This document shows, piece by piece, positions 1 through 10,900 of a DNA stretch of 47,961 nt. The notes under the pieces were generated by a model that was not told the DNA's origin, made no database searches, and saw only the letters and a program-made list of their open reading frames with translations. How positions within the stretch are numbered: position 1 is the stretch's first letter; every line of letters begins with the position of its first letter. The stretch is from positions 16,802,501 through 16,850,461 of the forward strand of contig NC_088320.1 in the NCBI RefSeq assembly GCF_910592395.1, in the 5' to 3' direction. A program made the translations under genes and the position numbers. This DNA comes from Lineus longissimus. Lineage: Eukaryota; Nemertea; Pilidiophora; Heteronemertea; Lineidae.

Positions 1-2019
1 AGGGTTGAGGACTTGCCAACAGGGAGAGTGCACACAGCTGTACTGTGCTCTAAAACTAGAGTGTCACCACTTGGAAAGAAGAGAAGCTTACCAGAGCTAG
101 AGCTCATGGCTGCGCTAATCACAGCACGCTTGGTAAACTACGTTCAACGTGAAATCAAGTTGGAAATAGAGGATGTACACTGCTGGACTGACTCACAAGT
201 AGTACTTGCCTGGATTAGCAAACCTGCCTACACTTGGCAGACGTTCGTTGCCAATCGCGTGAGTGAGATACAGAATCTAGTACCACCTAGGAAGTGGAGT
301 CATTTGCCAGGGAAAATTAACCCCGCTGATCTATGCTCGAGAGGATGTTCTGCTGAAAGCTTAGTTAACTCGCAACTCTGGTGGGAAGGGCCAGACTTCC
401 TAAGAAAAGAAGAAGAAAGTTGGCCAAAACAGCGAATTGACACAGCTGAACTGGAATTGGCTGAACAGAAGAAAAAACCCAAGACTTTCTCAGCACTGCA
501 AGTCAAAGAGAAAACAACTGACCAAACCAAAAGTGAGCAGCTGAAACTAGTGGAGAAATATGAGAGTTACCACAAGTTTCTGAGAGTGATGAATAGAGTC
601 CGAAGCTTAAAGTACCGAGTGAGGACAGGAGATGGGCAACATGTTCGAGAAGAAAATGCAATCTTGAATCTCACTGATCAAAGAGAAGAGGAGTTGTATT
701 GGTTACGTTGGGCTCAAGAACAAGCATTTTCAGTGGAAATTCATGCAGTACAGAATAACCTTTCGATTCCTGCAAATAGCCGCTTGAAACAGCTTGATCC
801 GATATGGGATGAGAAACTGAAGTTACTCCGTGTTGGGGGGAGACTACACAAAGCACTACTGCCAGATGAGCTTAGAAACCCCATCATATTGCCTAATCAC
901 AATAGATTTGTGGAAATGTTGATAATCCACTATCACATCATCTTTGGACACACAGGAGTTGTTCAAACCTTGTCTAACTTGAGAAGCAAATACTGGTTAG
1001 TATGTGGCCGGCAGGAAGTTCGCAGAGTCCTACCATGTAAGATATGTAGAAGTGCCAGAAAATTAGAGCAGAAAATGGCGCCGTTGCCAGAGGAAAGGGT
1101 TAATGTATCGCCACCATTTACCAACATTGGAGTGGACTATGCTGGACCACTCTATGTTAGAGAAGTACATGTCAGTGGAAAACATGGAGCTGGAAGCAAC
1201 AAGGCTTACATCCTCATATTCACATGTATGGCCACCAGGGCAGTGCATTTAGAGCTGACAGCAAATTTGACAACAGAGGAGTTCCTACAAGCATTGAGAC
1301 GCATGATGAATCGGCGTGGAAAGTGTTGTACCATCTACTCCGATAATGCAAAAACATTTGAGAGTGCAGCTTCATTGCTTTACCGTTTGTTCCACAACAA
1401 TGCGAGAATCAAGGATAAACTCAGACTGGAAGGAATCGAGTGGAAGTTCATAACTCCTAGGGCTCCATGGCATGGAGGATTTTATGAACGACTTGTTGGA
1501 AGTGTAAAACGAGCTCTCTCAAAGATTCTCAGAAAGGCCAGCCTGACATTTACTGAGCTTCAGACCGTGCTCACTGATGCAGAAGCTCAAATCAATTCTC
1601 GACCCTTATCGGATATCTCGGCTGACAAGGAGGATCCTCTTCCATTAACCCCTGGTCACTTGATCATAGGAAGAAATCTGCAGTTGCTGCCATCTGTATA
1701 CAAGCCAGAGTTGTCACTTGAAAGGAGATGGGCCTATCAACAGAGTATATCCAAACAGTTTTGGAAAAGGTGGACAAGTGAATACCTTGTGGAATTACAG
1801 CGCCGTTCAAAATGGACAGAGATACGAGATAATCTGCAAGAGGGAGACATCGTTCTAGTGGCGGAGGACAACATCAGAAAACTAGATTGGGCACTAGGAC
1901 GTGTGATGGCCACACACCCAGGAAGAGACGGGTTGGTTAGGTCAGTCACAGTGAAAACCAAGAGAGGATTGATGAGAAGGCCTATTCAGAAGTTGCGTTT
2001 GTTGGAACCCGCAGAATAG
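1..2019 (+). CDS. pol: BEL/Pao Pol polyprotein, C-terminal part (RNase H end, integrase), partial
   Basis: The frame is open from base 1 (first residues RVEDLPTG) and ends at TAG 2017-2019, so the true start lies to the left; no start codon is assigned. It carries most of an RNase H domain: the LPELELMAAL motif near 88-117, the CWTDSQVV motif near 181-204 and NPADLCSRG near 319-345. The first catalytic aspartate lies just outside the window. The integrase follows. Its zinc finger has HIIFGH near 934-951 and CKIC near 1036-1047. The catalytic core has Asp at 1135-1137 (GVDYAGPL), Asp near 1342 (YSDNAKTFE) and Glu near 1486 (GGFYER). A basic C-terminal region containing GDIVLVAEDN follows. RNase H would remove the RNA template during reverse transcription, and integrase would insert the cDNA. 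The protein matches the right-hand copy except for four residues, and no frameshift or internal stop is present. Confidence 0.93.
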   Translation, partial: RVEDLPTGRVHTAVLCSKTRVSPLGKKRSLPELELMAALITARLVNYVQREIKLEIEDVHCWTDSQVVLAWISKPAYTWQTFVANRVSEIQNLVPPRKWSHLPGKINPADLCSRGCSAESLVNSQLWWEGPDFLRKEEESWPKQRIDTAELELAEQKKKPKTFSALQVKEKTTDQTKSEQLKLVEKYESYHKFLRVMNRVRSLKYRVRTGDGQHVREENAILNLTDQREEELYWLRWAQEQAFSVEIHAVQNNLSIPANSRLKQLDPIWDEKLKLLRVGGRLHKALLPDELRNPIILPNHNRFVEMLIIHYHIIFGHTGVVQTLSNLRSKYWLVCGRQEVRRVLPCKICRSARKLEQKMAPLPEERVNVSPPFTNIGVDYAGPLYVREVHVSGKHGAGSNKAYILIFTCMATRAVHLELTANLTTEEFLQALRRMMNRRGKCCTIYSDNAKTFESAASLLYRLFHNNARIKDKLRLEGIEWKFITPRAPWHGGFYERLVGSVKRALSKILRKASLTFTELQTVLTDAEAQINSRPLSDISADKEDPLPLTPGHLIIGRNLQLLPSVYKPELSLERRWAYQQSISKQFWKRWTSEYLVELQRRSKWTEIRDNLQEGDIVLVAEDNIRKLDWALGRVMATHPGRDGLVRSVTVKTKRGLMRRPIQKLRLLEPAE

Positions 2020-2459
2020 ACATTTAATCCAGAGTGACATACAAGAATTGGAGTTGAGTTTTGGTAACTCAGTCGTAGTTGTCAGATACATGCATGTCAA
2101 CTGATTGCCAAATCTCTATCAAGGGGTCAAAATTCTTAACATTTTGATTACATGTATTAGTATACTATTATTACTATTACTAGGTATATCATCATCAGAG
2201 TTTCTTACCAGAAGGTTGTAATTTACATTTCCCAGGTTGGTAAATGGGGGGAATACTCTTAGCATTAGATTTGTCATTATGTGTATTTGAGTTATTTGAC
2301 GGTATATTCTATAGGGTATAGAATTAGGTGTAGTTGTTTACTTATGTATGCTAGGTCTTGCATTTTGGAGCTATTGTGTTCAGCATACATTTCTCAGAAT
2401 TAAGCCTTACGGCGGGTTAGGTTCATTGTGTTATTGAAAATCTTGCCTCCTCGATTTTC
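2020..2459 (+). other. 3' internal non-coding region of left BEL/Pao element
   Basis: About 440 bp lies between the pol stop and the polypurine tract. I see no env-like or other convincing frame. It holds an AT-rich ATT/ACT low-complexity run near 2156-2182, a 10-bp palindrome ACATGCATGT at 2088-2097, a short hairpin at 2306-2324 and a G-run at 2246-2251. It differs from the right copy by one substitution near 2083 and a block of four adjacent changes at 2242-2245. Confidence 0.8.
2306..2324 (+). other. Perfect 8-bp-stem hairpin in the 3' non-coding region
   Basis: ATTCTATA and TATAGAAT flank a GGG loop, giving a perfect 8-bp stem. The same structure is unchanged in the other copy at 44468-44486. 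Function is unknown; the stem is AT-rich and may be chance. Confidence 0.55.
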
Positions 2460-2468
2460 AGGGGGGAG
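2460..2468 (+). promoter_or_regulatory. Polypurine tract (plus-strand primer site), left copy
   Basis: The sequence AGGGGGGAG, preceded by a T-rich stretch, directly abuts the TG start of the LTR. In LTR retrotransposons an RNase H-resistant purine tract at this position primes plus-strand DNA synthesis. The same tract is in the right copy. Confidence 0.88.
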
Positions 2469-2650
2469 TGTTGTGTATTTGGTTGAGACGGTTTTATGTG
2501 TAACGACAACAACGAGCAATGGCGAGATATGAGAGCACGTGCGATGAATTTGTATTTTAGAATCCTTAATAAATATACAGTCCCTACAGAACACAGCCGA
2601 ATGTCGCCCTGTATTTCCCACTTACTCCAAACTTAAGTAGCTACAGAACA
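2469..2650 (+). repeat. 3' LTR of left BEL/Pao element (182 bp)
   Basis: It begins TGTTGTG directly after the polypurine tract and ends CTACAGAACA, so it has TG/CA ends inside a short TGTT...AACA inverted repeat. Satellite starts at the next base. The right copy has the same ends and is 183 bp: one substitution and one extra T in a T-run near the start. It contains an AATAAA signal and a GCACGTGC palindrome at 2535-2542, whose centre is an E-box sequence. It is short for a BEL/Pao LTR. The 5' LTR is not visible, so LTR status is inferred from the ends, the purine tract and the two matching junctions. Confidence 0.87.
2568..2573 (+). terminator. Candidate polyadenylation signal AATAAA in left LTR
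   Basis: AATAAA lies 77 bp before the LTR end, where the R region would be expected, and is conserved at the same distance in the right copy. The cleavage site cannot be placed by eye. Confidence 0.5.
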
Positions 2651-4668
2651 ATGAGGAGCTAGCTATTCAAGGTGTCTCAAAGACAGTAGGATGTTCTCTT
2701 CAAAGGGTGAGATGTACTGGATGAGGAGCTAGCTATTCAAGGTGTCTCAATGACAGTAGGATGTTCTCTTCAAAAGGTGAGATGTACTGGATGAGGAGCT
2801 AGCTATTCAAGGTGTCTCAAAGACAGTAGGATGTCCTCTTAAAAGGGTGAGATGTACTGGATGAGGATCTTGCTATTCGTTGTATCAAAGACAGTAGGTT
2901 GTTCTCTTCAAAGGGTGAGATGTGCTGGATGAGGATCTTGCTATTCAAGGTGTCTCAAAGACAATAGGTTGTTCTCTTCAAAGGGTGAGATATGCTGGAT
3001 GAGGAGCTAGCTATTCATGGTGTCTCAAAGAGAGTAGGATGTTCTCTTCAAAGGCTGAGATATGCTGGATGAGGAGCTTGCTATTCATGGTGTCTCAAAG
3101 ACAGTAGGATGTTCTCTTCAAAGGGTGAGATGTACTGGATGAGGAGCTAGCTATTCAAGGTGTCTCAAAGACAGTAGGATGTTCTCTTCAAAAGGTGAGA
3201 TATGCTGGATGAGGAGCTAGCTATTCAAGGTGTCTCAAAGACAGTAGGATGTTCTCTTCAATGGGTGAGATATGCTGGATGAGGAGCTAGCTATTCAAGG
3301 TGTATCAAAGACAGTAGGATGTTCTCTTCAAAGGGTGAGATGTACTGGATGAGGAGCTTGCTATTCAAGGTGTCTCAAAGACAATAGGTTGTTCTCTTCA
3401 AAGGGTGAGATATGCTGGATGAGGAGCTAGCTATTCAAGGTGTCTCAAAGACAGTAGGATGTTCTCTTCAAAGGGTGAGATATGCTGGATGAGGAGCTAG
3501 CTATTCAAGGTGTATCAAAGACAATAGGTTGTTCTCTTCAAAGGGTGAGATATGCTGGATGAGGAGCTAGCTATTCAAGGTGTCTCAAAGACAGTAGGAT
3601 GTTCTCTTCAAAGGGTGAGATATGCTGGATGAGGAGCTAGCTATTCAAGGTGTATCAAAGACAGTAGGTTGTTCTCTTCAAAGGCTGAGATATGCTGGAT
3701 GAGGAGCTAGCTATTCAAGGTGTCTCAAAGACAGTAGGATGTTCTCTTCAAAGGGTGAGATGTACTGGATGAGGAGCTAGCTATTCATGGTGTCTCAAAG
3801 ACAATAGGTGGTTCTCTTCAAAGGCTGAGATATGCTGGATGAGGAGCTAGCTATTCAAGGTGTCTCAAAGACAGTAGGATGTTCTCTTCAAAAGGTGAGA
3901 TTTACTGGATGAGGAGCTAGCTATTCAAGGTGTCTCAAAGACAGTAGGATGTTCTCTTCAAAAGGTGAGATGTACTGGATGAGGAGCTAGCTATTCAAGG
4001 TGTCTCAAAGACAGTAGGATGTCCTCTTCAAAGGGTGAGATGTACTGGATGAGGATCTTGCTATTCGGTGTATCAAAGACAGTAGGTTGTTCTCTTCAAA
4101 GGGTGATATGTGCTGGATGAGGATCTTGCTATTCAAGGTGTCTCAAAGACAATAGGTTGTTCTCTTCAAAGGGTGAGATATGCTGGATGAGGAGCTAGCT
4201 ATTCATGGTGTCTCAAAGAGAGTAGGATGTTCTCTTCAAAGGCTGAGATATGCTGGATGAGGAGCTTGCTATTCATGGTGTCTCAAAGACAGTAGGATGT
4301 TCTCTTCAAAGGGTGAGATGTACTGGATGAGGAGCTAGCTATTCAAGGTGTCTCAAAGACAGTAGGATGTTCTCTTCAAAAGGTGAGATATGCTGGATGA
4401 GGAGCTAGCTATTCAAGGTGTCTCAAAGACAGTAGGATGTTCTCTTCAAAGGGTGAGATATGCTGGATGAGGAGCTAGCTATTCAAGGTGTATCAAAGAC
4501 AGTAGGATGTTCTCTTCAAAGGGTGAGATGTACTGGATGAGGAGCTTGCTATTCAAGGTGTCTCAAAGACAATAGGTTGTTCTCTTCAAAGGGTGAGATA
4601 TGCTGGATGAGGAGCTAGCTATTCAAGGTGTCTCAAAGACAGTAGGATGTTCTCTTCAAAGGGTGAGA
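2651..4668 (+). repeat. 17-unit higher-order duplication at the left end of the array
   Basis: Bases about 2651-3480 match about 3839-4668 with a shift of 1188 bp, which is 17 units less 2 bp for one 68-bp unit. Shared markers are the 68-bp units at about 2876 and 4066 and the rare AAAGAGAGTAGG variant before 3031 and 4219. The match fails near 3480/4668, where a TATGCTGG unit faces a TGTACTGG unit. The left copy starts at the LTR junction. Confidence 0.8.
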
Positions 4669-5560
4669 TGTACTGGATGAGGATCTTGCTATTCAAGGTG
4701 TCCCAAAGACAATAGGTTGTTCTCTTCAAAGGGTGAGATGTACTGGATGAGGAGCTAGCTATTCAAGGTGTCTCAAAGACAATAGGATGTTCTCTTCAAA
4801 GGGTGAGATGTACTGGATGAGGAGCTTGCTTTTCAAGGTGTCTCAAAGACAATAGGATGTTCTCTTCAAAGGGTGAGATATGCTGGATGAGGAGCTAGCT
4901 ATTCATGGTGTCTCAAAGACAGTAGGATGTTCTCTTCAAAGGGTGAGATGTACTGGATGAGGATCTTGCTATTCAAGCTGTCTCAAAGACAGTAGGATGT
5001 TCTCTTCAAAGGGTGAGATGTACTGGATGAGGATCTTGCTATTCAAGGTGTATCAAAGAGAGTAGGTTGTTCTCTTCAAAGGGTGAGATGTACTGGATGA
5101 GGAGCTAGCTATTCATGGTGTCTCAATGACAGTAGGATGTTCTCTTCAAAGGGTGAGATGTACTGGATGAGGAGCTTGCTATTCAAGGTGTCTCAAAGAC
5201 AATAGCTTGTTCTCTTCAAAGGGTGAGATGTACTGGATGAGGAGCTTGCTATTCAAGGTGTCTCAAAGACAATAGGTTGTTCTCTTCAAAGGGTGAGATA
5301 TGCTGGATGAGGAGCTAGCTATTCAAGGTGTCTCAAAGACAGTAGGATGTTCTCTTCAAAGGGTGAGATGTACTGGATGAGGAGCTAGCTATTCAAGGTG
5401 TCTCAAAGACAGTAGGATGTTCTCTTCAAAGGGTGAGATGTACTGGATGAGGAGCTTGCTATTCAAGGTGTCTCAAAGACAATAGGTTGTTCTCTTCAAA
5501 GGGTGAGATATGCTGGATGAGGAGCTAGCTATTCAAGGTGTATCAAAGACAGTAGGTTGT

Positions 5561-7931
5561 TCTCTTCAAAGGGTGAGATAAGCTGAATGAGGAGCTAGCT
5601 ATTCAAGGTGTCTTAAAGACAGTAGGATGTTCTCTTCAAAGGCTGAGATATGCTGGATGAGGAGCTAGCTATTCAAGGTGTATCAAAGACAATAGGTTGT
5701 TCTCTTCAAAGGGTGAGATGTACTGGATGAGGAGCTAGCTATTCATGGTGTCTCAAAGATAGTAGGTTGTTCTCTTCAAAGGGTGAGATATGCTGGATGA
5801 GGAGCTAGCTATTCAAGGTGTATCAAAGACAATAGGTTGTTCTCTTCAAAGGGTGAGATGTACTGGATGAGGAGCTAGCTATTCATGGTGTCTCAAAGAT
5901 AGTAGGTTGTTCTCTTCAAAGGGTGAGATATGCTGGATGAGGAGCTAGCTATTCAAGGTGTCTCAAAGACAGTAGGATGTTCTCTTCAAAGGGTGAGATA
6001 TGCTGGATGAGGAGCTAGCTATTCAAGGTGTATCAAAGACAGTAGGATGTTCTCTTCAAAGGGTGAGATGTACTGGATGAGGAGCTAGCTATTCATGGTG
6101 TCTCAAAGACAGTAGGATGTTCTCTTCAAAGGGTGAGATATGCTGGATGAGGAGCTAGCTATTCAAGGTGTATCAAAGACACTAGGTTGTTCTCTTCAAA
6201 GGGTGAGATGTACTGGATGAGGAGCTTGCTATTCAAGGTGTCTCAAAGACAATAGCTTGTTCTCTTCAAAGGGTGAGATGTACTGGATGAGGATCTTGCT
6301 ATTCAAGTTGTCTCAAAGACAATAGGTTGTTCTCTTCAAAGGGTGAGATGTGCTGGATGAGGAGCTAGCTATTCAAGGTGTCTCAAAGACAATAGGTTGT
6401 TCTCTTCAAAGGGTGAGGTGTGCTGGATGAGGAGCTAGCTATTCAAGGTGTCTCAAAGACAATAGGTTGTTCTCTTCAAAGTGTGAGATGTACTGGATGA
6501 GGAGCTTGCTATTCAAGGTGTCTCAAAGACAATAGGTTGTTCTCTTCAAAGGGTGAGATATGCTGGATGAGGAGCTAGCTATTCAAGGTGTCTCAAAGAC
6601 AGTAGGATGTTCTCTTCAAAGGGTGAGATGTACTGGATGAGGAGCTTGCTATTCAAGGTGTCTCAAAGACAATAGGTTGTTCTCTTCAAAGGGTGAGATA
6701 TGCTGGATGAGGAGCTAGCTATTCAAGGTGTATCAAAGACAGTAGGTTGTTCTCTTCAAAGGGTGAGATGTACTGGATGAGGAGCTAGCTATTCATGGTG
6801 TCTCAAAGACAATAGGTTGTTCTCTTCAAAGGCTGAGATATGCTGGATGAGGAGCTAGCTATTCAAGGTGTCTCAAAGACAGTAGGATGTTCTCTTCAAA
6901 GGGTGAGATGTACTGGATGAGGAGCTTGCTATTCAAGGTGTCTCAAAGACAGTAGGATGTTCTCTTCAAAAGGTGAGATGTACTGGATGAGGAGCCAGCT
7001 TTTCAAGGTGTCTCAAAGACAATAGGTTGTTCTCTTCAAAGGGTGAGATATGCTGGATGAGGAGCTAGCTATTCAAGGTGTCTCAAAGACAGTAGGATGT
7101 TCTCTTCAAAGGGTGAGATGTACTGGATGAGGATCTTGCTATTCAAGGTGTCCCAAAGACAATAGGTTGTTCTCTTCAAAGGGTGAGATGTACTGGATGA
7201 GGAGCTAGCTATTCAAGGTGTCTCAAAGACAATAGGATGTTCTCTTCAAAGGGTGAGATAAGCTGAATGAGGAGCTAGCTATTCAAGGTGTCTTAAAGAC
7301 AGTAGGATGTTCTCTTCAAAGGCTGAGATATGCTGGATGAGGAGCTAGCTATTCAAGGTGTATCAAAGACAATAGGTTGTTCTCTTCAAAGGGTGAGATG
7401 TACTGGATGAGGAGCTAGCTATTCATGGTGTCTCAAAGATAGTAGGTTGTTCTCTTCAAAGGGTGAGATATGCTGGATGAGGAGCTAGCTATTCAAGGTG
7501 TATCAAAGACAATAGGTTGTTCTCTTCAAAGGGTGAGATGTACTGGATGAGGAGCTAGCTATTCATGGTGTCTCAAAGATAGTAGGTTGTTCTCTTCAAA
7601 GGGTGAGATATGCTGGATGAGGAGCTAGCTATTCAAGGTGTCTCAAAGACAGTAGGATGTTCTCTTCAAAGGGTGAGATATGCTGGATGAGGAGCTAGCT
7701 ATTCAAGGTGTATCAAAGACAGTAGGATGTTCTCTTCAAAGGGTGAGATGTACTGGATGAGGAGCTAGCTATTCATGGTGTCTCAAAGACAGTAGGATGT
7801 TCTCTTCAAAGGGTGAGATATGCTGGATGAGGAGCTAGCTATTCAAGGTGTATCAAAGACACTAGGTTGTTCTCTTCAAAGGGTGAGATGTACTGGATGA
7901 GGAGCTTGCTATTCAAGGTGTCTCAAAGACA
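5561..7931 (+). repeat. 24-unit higher-order duplication
   Basis: About 690 bp at 5561-6251 reads the same as 7241-7931, a shift of 1680 bp (24 units). The rare variant GATAAGCTGAATGAGG at about 5577 and 7257 and a later CACTAGG variant are shared. The copies are line-for-line identical where I compared them, then diverge at 6252/7932. The sequence between them is ordinary satellite. Confidence 0.8.
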
Positions 7932-10900
7932 GTAGGTTGTTCTCTTCAAAGGGTGAGATGTACTTGATGAGGAGCTTGCTATTCAAGGTGTTTCAAAGAC
8001 AATAGGTTGTTCTCTTCAAAGGGTGAGATATGCTGGATGAGGAGCTAGCTATTCAAGGTGTCTCAAAGACAGTAGGATGTTCTCTTCAAAGGGTGAGATG
8101 TACTGGATGAGGAGCTTGCTATTCAAGGTGTCTCAAAGACAGTAGGTTGTTCTCTTCAAAGGGTGAGATATCCTGGATGAGGAGCTAGCTATTCATGGTG
8201 TCTTAAAGACAGTAGGTTGTTCTCTTCAAAGGGTGAGATGTACTGGATGAGGAGCTAGCAATTCAAGGTGTCTCAAAGACAGTAGGATGTTCTCTTCAAA
8301 GGGTGAGATATGCTGGATGAGGAGCTAGCTATTAAAGGTGTCTCAAAGATAGTAGGTTGTTCTCTTCAAAGGGTGAGATATGCTGGATGAGGAGCTAGCT
8401 ATTCAAGGTGTCTCAAAGACAGTAGGATGTTCTCTTCAAAGGGTGAGATGTACTTGATGAGGATCTTGCTATTTAAGGTGTCTTAAAGACAATAGGTTGT
8501 TCTCTTCAAAGGGTGAGATATGCTGGATAAGGATCTTGCTATTCAAGGTGTCTCAAAGACAGTAGGATGTTCTCTTCAAAGGGTGAGATATACTGGATGA
8601 GGAGCTAGCTATTCAAGGTGTCTCAAGACAGTAGGATGTTCTCTTCAAAGGGTGAGATGTACTGGATGAGGATCTTGCTATTCAAGGTGTCTCAAAGACA
8701 GTAGGATGTTCTCTTCAAAGGCTGAGATATGCTGGATGAGGAGCTAGCTATTCAAGGTGTATCAAAGACAATAGGTTGTTCTCTTCAAAGGGTGAGATAT
8801 GCTGGATGAGGAGCTAGCTATTCAAGGTGTCTCAAAGACAGTAGGATGTTCTCTTCAAAGGGTGAGATGTACTGGATGAGGAGCTAGCTATTCATGGTGT
8901 CTCAAAGACAATAGGTTGTTCTCTTCAAAGGCAGAGATATGCTGGATGAGGAGCTAGCTATTCAAGGTGTCTCAAAGACAGTAGGATGTTCTCTTCAAAG
9001 GGTGAGATGTACTGGATGAGGAGCTAGCTATTCATGGTGTCTCAAAGACAATAGGTTGTTCTCTTCAAAGGCTGAGATATGCTGGATGAGGAGCTAGCTA
9101 TTCAAGGTGTCTCAAAGACAGTAGGATGTTCTCTTCAAAGGGTGAGATGTACTGGATGAGGAGCTAGCTATTCAAGGTGTCTCAAAGACAGTAGGATGTT
9201 CTCTTCAAAAGGTGAGATGTACTGGATGAGGAGCTAGCTATTCAAGGTGTCTCAAAGACAGTAGGATGTCCTCTTCAATGGGTGAGATGTACTGGATGAG
9301 GAGCTTGCTATTCGGTGTATCAAAGACAGTAGGTTGTTCTCTTCAAAGGGTGAGATGTGCTGGATGAGGATCTTGCTATTCAAGGTGTCTCAAAGACAAT
9401 AGGTTGTTCTCTTCAAAGGGTGAGATATGCTGGATGAGGAGCTAGCTATTCATGGTGTCTCAAAGACAGTATGTTGTTCTCTTCAAAGGGTGAGATATGC
9501 TGGATGAGGAGCTAGCTATTCAAGGTGTATCAAAGACAATAGGTTGTTCTCTTCAAAGGGTGAGATATGCTGGATGAGGAGCTAGCTATTCAAGGTGTCT
9601 CAAAGACAGTAGGATGTTCTCTTCAAAGGGTGAGATGTACTGGATGAGGAGCTAGCTATTCATGGTGTCTCAAAGACAATAGGTTGTTCTCTTCAAAGGC
9701 TGAGATATGCTGGATGAGGAGCTAGCTATTCAAGGTGTCTCAAAGACAGTAGGATGTTCTCTTCAAAGGGTGAGATATACTGGATGAGGAGCTAGCTATT
9801 CATGGTGTCTCAAAGACAATAGGTTGTTCTCTTCAAAGGCTGAGATATGCTGGATGAGGAGCTAGCTATTCAAGGTGTCTCAAAGACAGTAGGTTGTTCT
9901 CTTCAAAGGGTGAGATGTGCTGGATGAGGATCTTGCTATTCAAGGTGTCTCAAAGACAATAGGTTTTTCTCTTCAAAGGGTGAGATATGCTGGATGAGGA
10001 GCTAGCTATTCATGGTGTCTCAAAGAGAGTAGGATGTTCTCTTCAAAGGCTGAGATATGCTGGATGAGGAGCTTGCTATTCATGGTGTCTCAAAGACAGT
10101 AGGATGTTCTCTTCAAAGGGTGAGATGTACTGGATGAGGAGCTAGCTATTCAAGGTGTCTCAAAGACAGTAGGATGTTCTCTTCAAAAGGTGAGATATGC
10201 TGGATGAGGAGCTAGCTATTCAAGGTGTCTCAAAGACAGTAGGATGTTCTCTTCAAAGGGTGAGATATGCTGGATGAGGAGCTAGCTATTCAAGGTGTAT
10301 CAAAGACAGTAGGATGTTCTCTTCAAAGGGTGAGATGTACTGGATGAGGAGCTTGCTATTCAAAGTGTCTCAAAGACAATAGGTTGTTCTCTTCAAAGGG
10401 TGAGATATGTTGGATGAGGAGCTAGCTATTCAAGGTGTCTCAAAGACAGTAGGATGTTCTCTTCAAAGGGTGAGATATGCTGGATGAGGAGCTAGCTATT
10501 CAAGGTGTATCAAAGACAATAGGTTGTTCTCTTCAAAGGGTGAGATGTACTGGATGAGGATCTTGCTATTCAAGGTGTCTCAAAGACAGTAGGTTGTTCT
10601 CTTCAAAGGGTGAGATGTACTTGATGAGGAGATTGCTATTCAAGGTGTCTCAAAGACAATAGGTTGTTCTCTTCGAAGGGTGAGATATGCTGGATGAGGA
10701 GCTAGCTATTCAAGGTGTCTCAAAGACAGTAGGATGTTCTCTTCAAAGGGTGAGATGTACTGGATGAGGAGCTTGCTATTCAAGGTGTCTCAAAGACAGT
10801 AGGTTGTTCTCTTCAAAGGGTGAGATATGCTGGATGAGGAGCTAGCTATTCAAGGTGTATCAAAGACAATAGGTTGTTCTCTTCAAAGGGTGAGATATGC

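Larger units (their letters stand above)
1..2650 (+). mobile_element. BEL/Pao LTR retrotransposon, left copy, 5'-truncated by window edge
   Basis: This is the 3' portion of an LTR retrotransposon. In order it shows the end of pol, a non-coding region, a polypurine tract and the 3' LTR. The family call rests on the protein: an RNase H with a PELELMAAL motif, followed by an H2C2 zinc finger and an integrase core whose glutamate lies in GGFYER, an arrangement typical of BEL/Pao Pol. The LTR ends exactly where the satellite begins. The minus-strand copy at 44141-47961 has the same end point, so the element boundary is independently supported. Gag, protease, reverse transcriptase and the 5' LTR lie outside the window. 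The visible reading frame is intact, suggesting a young insertion. Confidence 0.93.

Noticed and set aside
2633-2664. TAGCTA shared by the LTR end and the satellite as proof of a common origin or microhomology insertion
   Set aside because: Six bases is too short, and the match is not at the exact junction.
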